Shown: piece after piece, positions 23,096-24,281 of the stretch
Numbering within the stretch: the stretch's first letter is position 1
How the letters are laid out: the number at the start of each line of letters is the position of its first letter
Assembly (NCBI GenBank): GCA_043720875.1
Contig: JAYSRU010000244.1
Location: 1-24,281 of the forward strand
Source: JAYSRU01 sp043720875
GTDB taxonomy: Bacteria > Bacteroidota > Bacteroidia > Flavobacteriales_D > Crocinitomicaceae
DNA: 24,281 bases
Direction: 5' to 3'
Made by a program: the position numbers and the translations under genes
The notes under the pieces: model-generated
Databases searched by the model: none
What the model was told of the DNA's origin: nothing
Seen by the model: only the letters and a program-made list of their open reading frames with translations

Positions 23096-24281
23096 TTATT
23101 GTTCTATTGTTTTAGCACTCAACCCTAATTGCTTTCCAAGTTCCAGCATCAAAGTATAAGCTTGTTCGTAATCGTTTGCTATATCTCCTTCTAAAATCGC
23201 ATCTTTAATTTGCGTTTTAATCGTACCAATTTCGGCACACGGTGTAATGCCAAAAGTTTTCATAATCAACTCACCAGAAACTGGAGGCTGAAAATCTCTA
23301 ACTTTATCTTTTTCCTCAACGTCTTTAAGTTTAATTGCAACTTCGTCAAAGTTCTTCTTGTATTTCTTTACCTTAAAATCATTCTTAGATGTAATATCGG
23401 CGTTGCAAAGTGTCATTAAATCTTCCACATCTTGTCCTGCTTCAAACAAAAGGCGACGCACTGCTGAATCTGTTACACTTCCTTTCACTAACGATATTGG
23501 TCTTAAATGCAAACGCACTAATTTTTGCACGTATTTCATTTTCACATCCAGCGGTAACTTTAAGCGGGTAAAGACTTTAGGAACCATTCGTGCACCCATT
23601 TCTTCATGTCCATGAAAGGTAAAACCTTGTTGCGGATCAAAACGCTTGGTGGGTGGTTTTGCAATGTCATGCATCAACGCTGCCCAACGCAACCATAAAT
23701 CATCTGTATTTTCAGAAATATTGTCGATCACTTCTAAGGTGTGGTAAAAATTGTCTTTGTGCGACTTGCCGTCTATTGTTTCAACGCCATGCAATGCACA
23801 CATTTCTGGAAAAAATTGCTTTAAAAGTTCAGTTATGAAAAGTAGGTTTAATCCTCGAGATGGAACTTTGCTCAACATAATTTTGTTGAATTCGTCCATT
23901 ATTCTTTCCTTGGATACAATTTCTAAACGGTGCGCATTACGCTTCATCGCTTCGAGGTTACTTCCAACAATTTTAAAATCTAATTGACTTGCAAACCGAG
24001 CGGCACGCAGCATCCGTAACGGATCGTCTGAAAATGTAATATCTGGATCGAGTGGTGTTTTTAAGATTCCCTTTTCAATATCACCCAAACCGTCAAATGG
24101 ATCGATGAGTTCTCCAAAATTAGCGGCATTTAATGATATTGCCAATGCATTGATGGTGAAATCACGGCGCAATTGATCTTCTTCTAAGGTTCCATTCTCA
24201 ACGATAGGTTTGCGGGAATCCGAACGATAGGATTCTTTGCGCGCACCAACAAACTCAACATCAATGTCTTTGTAATTGAAT
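23096..24281 (-). CDS. cca: tRNA CCA nucleotidyltransferase, HD-domain form (5' end missing)
   Basis: The frame stays open to the right edge, so the N-terminal part, including the GSxxD nucleotidyltransferase sequence, is outside the window. What remains begins FNYKDIDVEFVGARKESY, continues through GTLEEDQLRRDFTINALAIS, the class II CCA-adding RRDFTINA motif, and then the flexible-loop and nucleotide-selection region (DPLRMLRAARFA). A C-terminal HD-type phosphohydrolase domain has HDIAKP and GHEEMGARM. The enzyme adds or repairs the 3' CCA of tRNAs. A TTG at 24172 falls inside the RRDFTINA motif and cannot be the start. The gene ends two bases before the pRiA4b ORF-3-like gene and heads a three-gene operon with it and the methyltransferase. 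Confidence 0.95.
   Translation of the reverse strand, partial: FNYKDIDVEFVGARKESYRSDSRKPIVENGTLEEDQLRRDFTINALAISLNAANFGELIDPFDGLGDIEKGILKTPLDPDITFSDDPLRMLRAARFASQLDFKIVGSNLEAMKRNAHRLEIVSKERIMDEFNKIMLSKVPSRGLNLLFITELLKQFFPEMCALHGVETIDGKSHKDNFYHTLEVIDNISENTDDLWLRWAALMHDIAKPPTKRFDPQQGFTFHGHEEMGARMVPKVFTRLKLPLDVKMKYVQKLVRLHLRPISLVKGSVTDSAVRRLLFEAGQDVEDLMTLCNADITSKNDFKVKKYKKNFDEVAIKLKDVEEKDKVRDFQPPVSGELIMKTFGITPCAEIGTIKTQIKDAILEGDIANDYEQAYTLMLELGKQLGLSAKTIEQ

Noticed and set aside
23096..24172. CCA nucleotidyltransferase starting at 24172
   Set aside because: That TTG lies within the conserved RRDFTINA motif, and coding sequence typical of the family continues to the window edge.
1..24281. CRISPR array, tRNA or rRNA genes, prophage, defence system
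   Set aside because: No regularly spaced repeats, cloverleaf-like sequences, integrases, phage structural genes or recognisable defence nucleases were seen. The two RecQ helicases have no defence-type neighbours.

Overview
The window looks like chromosome from a low-GC Bacteroidota bacterium, most likely a Flavobacteriales member. The evidence is: (i) type IX secretion (T9SS) C-terminal sorting domains on two proteins; (ii) a DUF5686/carboxypeptidase-regulatory-like outer-membrane protein, a family typical of Bacteroidota; (iii) several TAnnTTTG -7 elements, the Bacteroidota promoter signature, at sensible distances from starts; and (iv) A-rich leaders with no strong Shine-Dalgarno. I cannot name the genus.

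Layout. 1-84 is the tail of a T9SS-sorted protein. 137-4189 (minus) holds two different RecQ helicase genes in tandem. 4401-8388 (plus) is a tight envelope operon: tatC, the DUF5686 outer-membrane protein and lptB. A small cysteine-containing lipoprotein follows at 8455-8904. A perfect 18-bp inverted-repeat terminator separates it from a convergent GAF-SpoIIE phosphatase gene (minus), which is divergent from a NarL/LuxR-type response regulator at 10408-11097. At 11182-13739 are three nearly abutting genes: a secreted protein of unknown function, an ECF sigma factor and a single-span membrane protein that may be its regulator. Housekeeping genes follow on plus: class II fructose-bisphosphate aldolase, accD, rpsO and pnp, the last two with repeat-rich leaders.

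From 18716 to the end everything is on minus. In transcription order from the right edge: a tRNA CCA nucleotidyltransferase (5' end outside the window), a pRiA4b ORF-3-like protein and a SAM-dependent methyltransferase, spaced like an operon and closed by a terminator at 21790-21811. Next is a T9SS-sorted protein with hydrolase-like histidine motifs, followed closely by a secreted protein of unknown function. Then comes an AqpZ-type aquaporin, intact along its length but without a normal start codon, and an 86-residue acidic protein.

No tRNA, rRNA, CRISPR array, insertion sequence or phage module was seen, and no gene-free stretch exceeds 300 bases. Most of the window is ordinary core genome. 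The items most worth a second look are the lost aquaporin start, the sigma-factor operon, the T9SS hydrolase-like pair, the tandem recQ genes and the leader repeats of pnp and rpsO.
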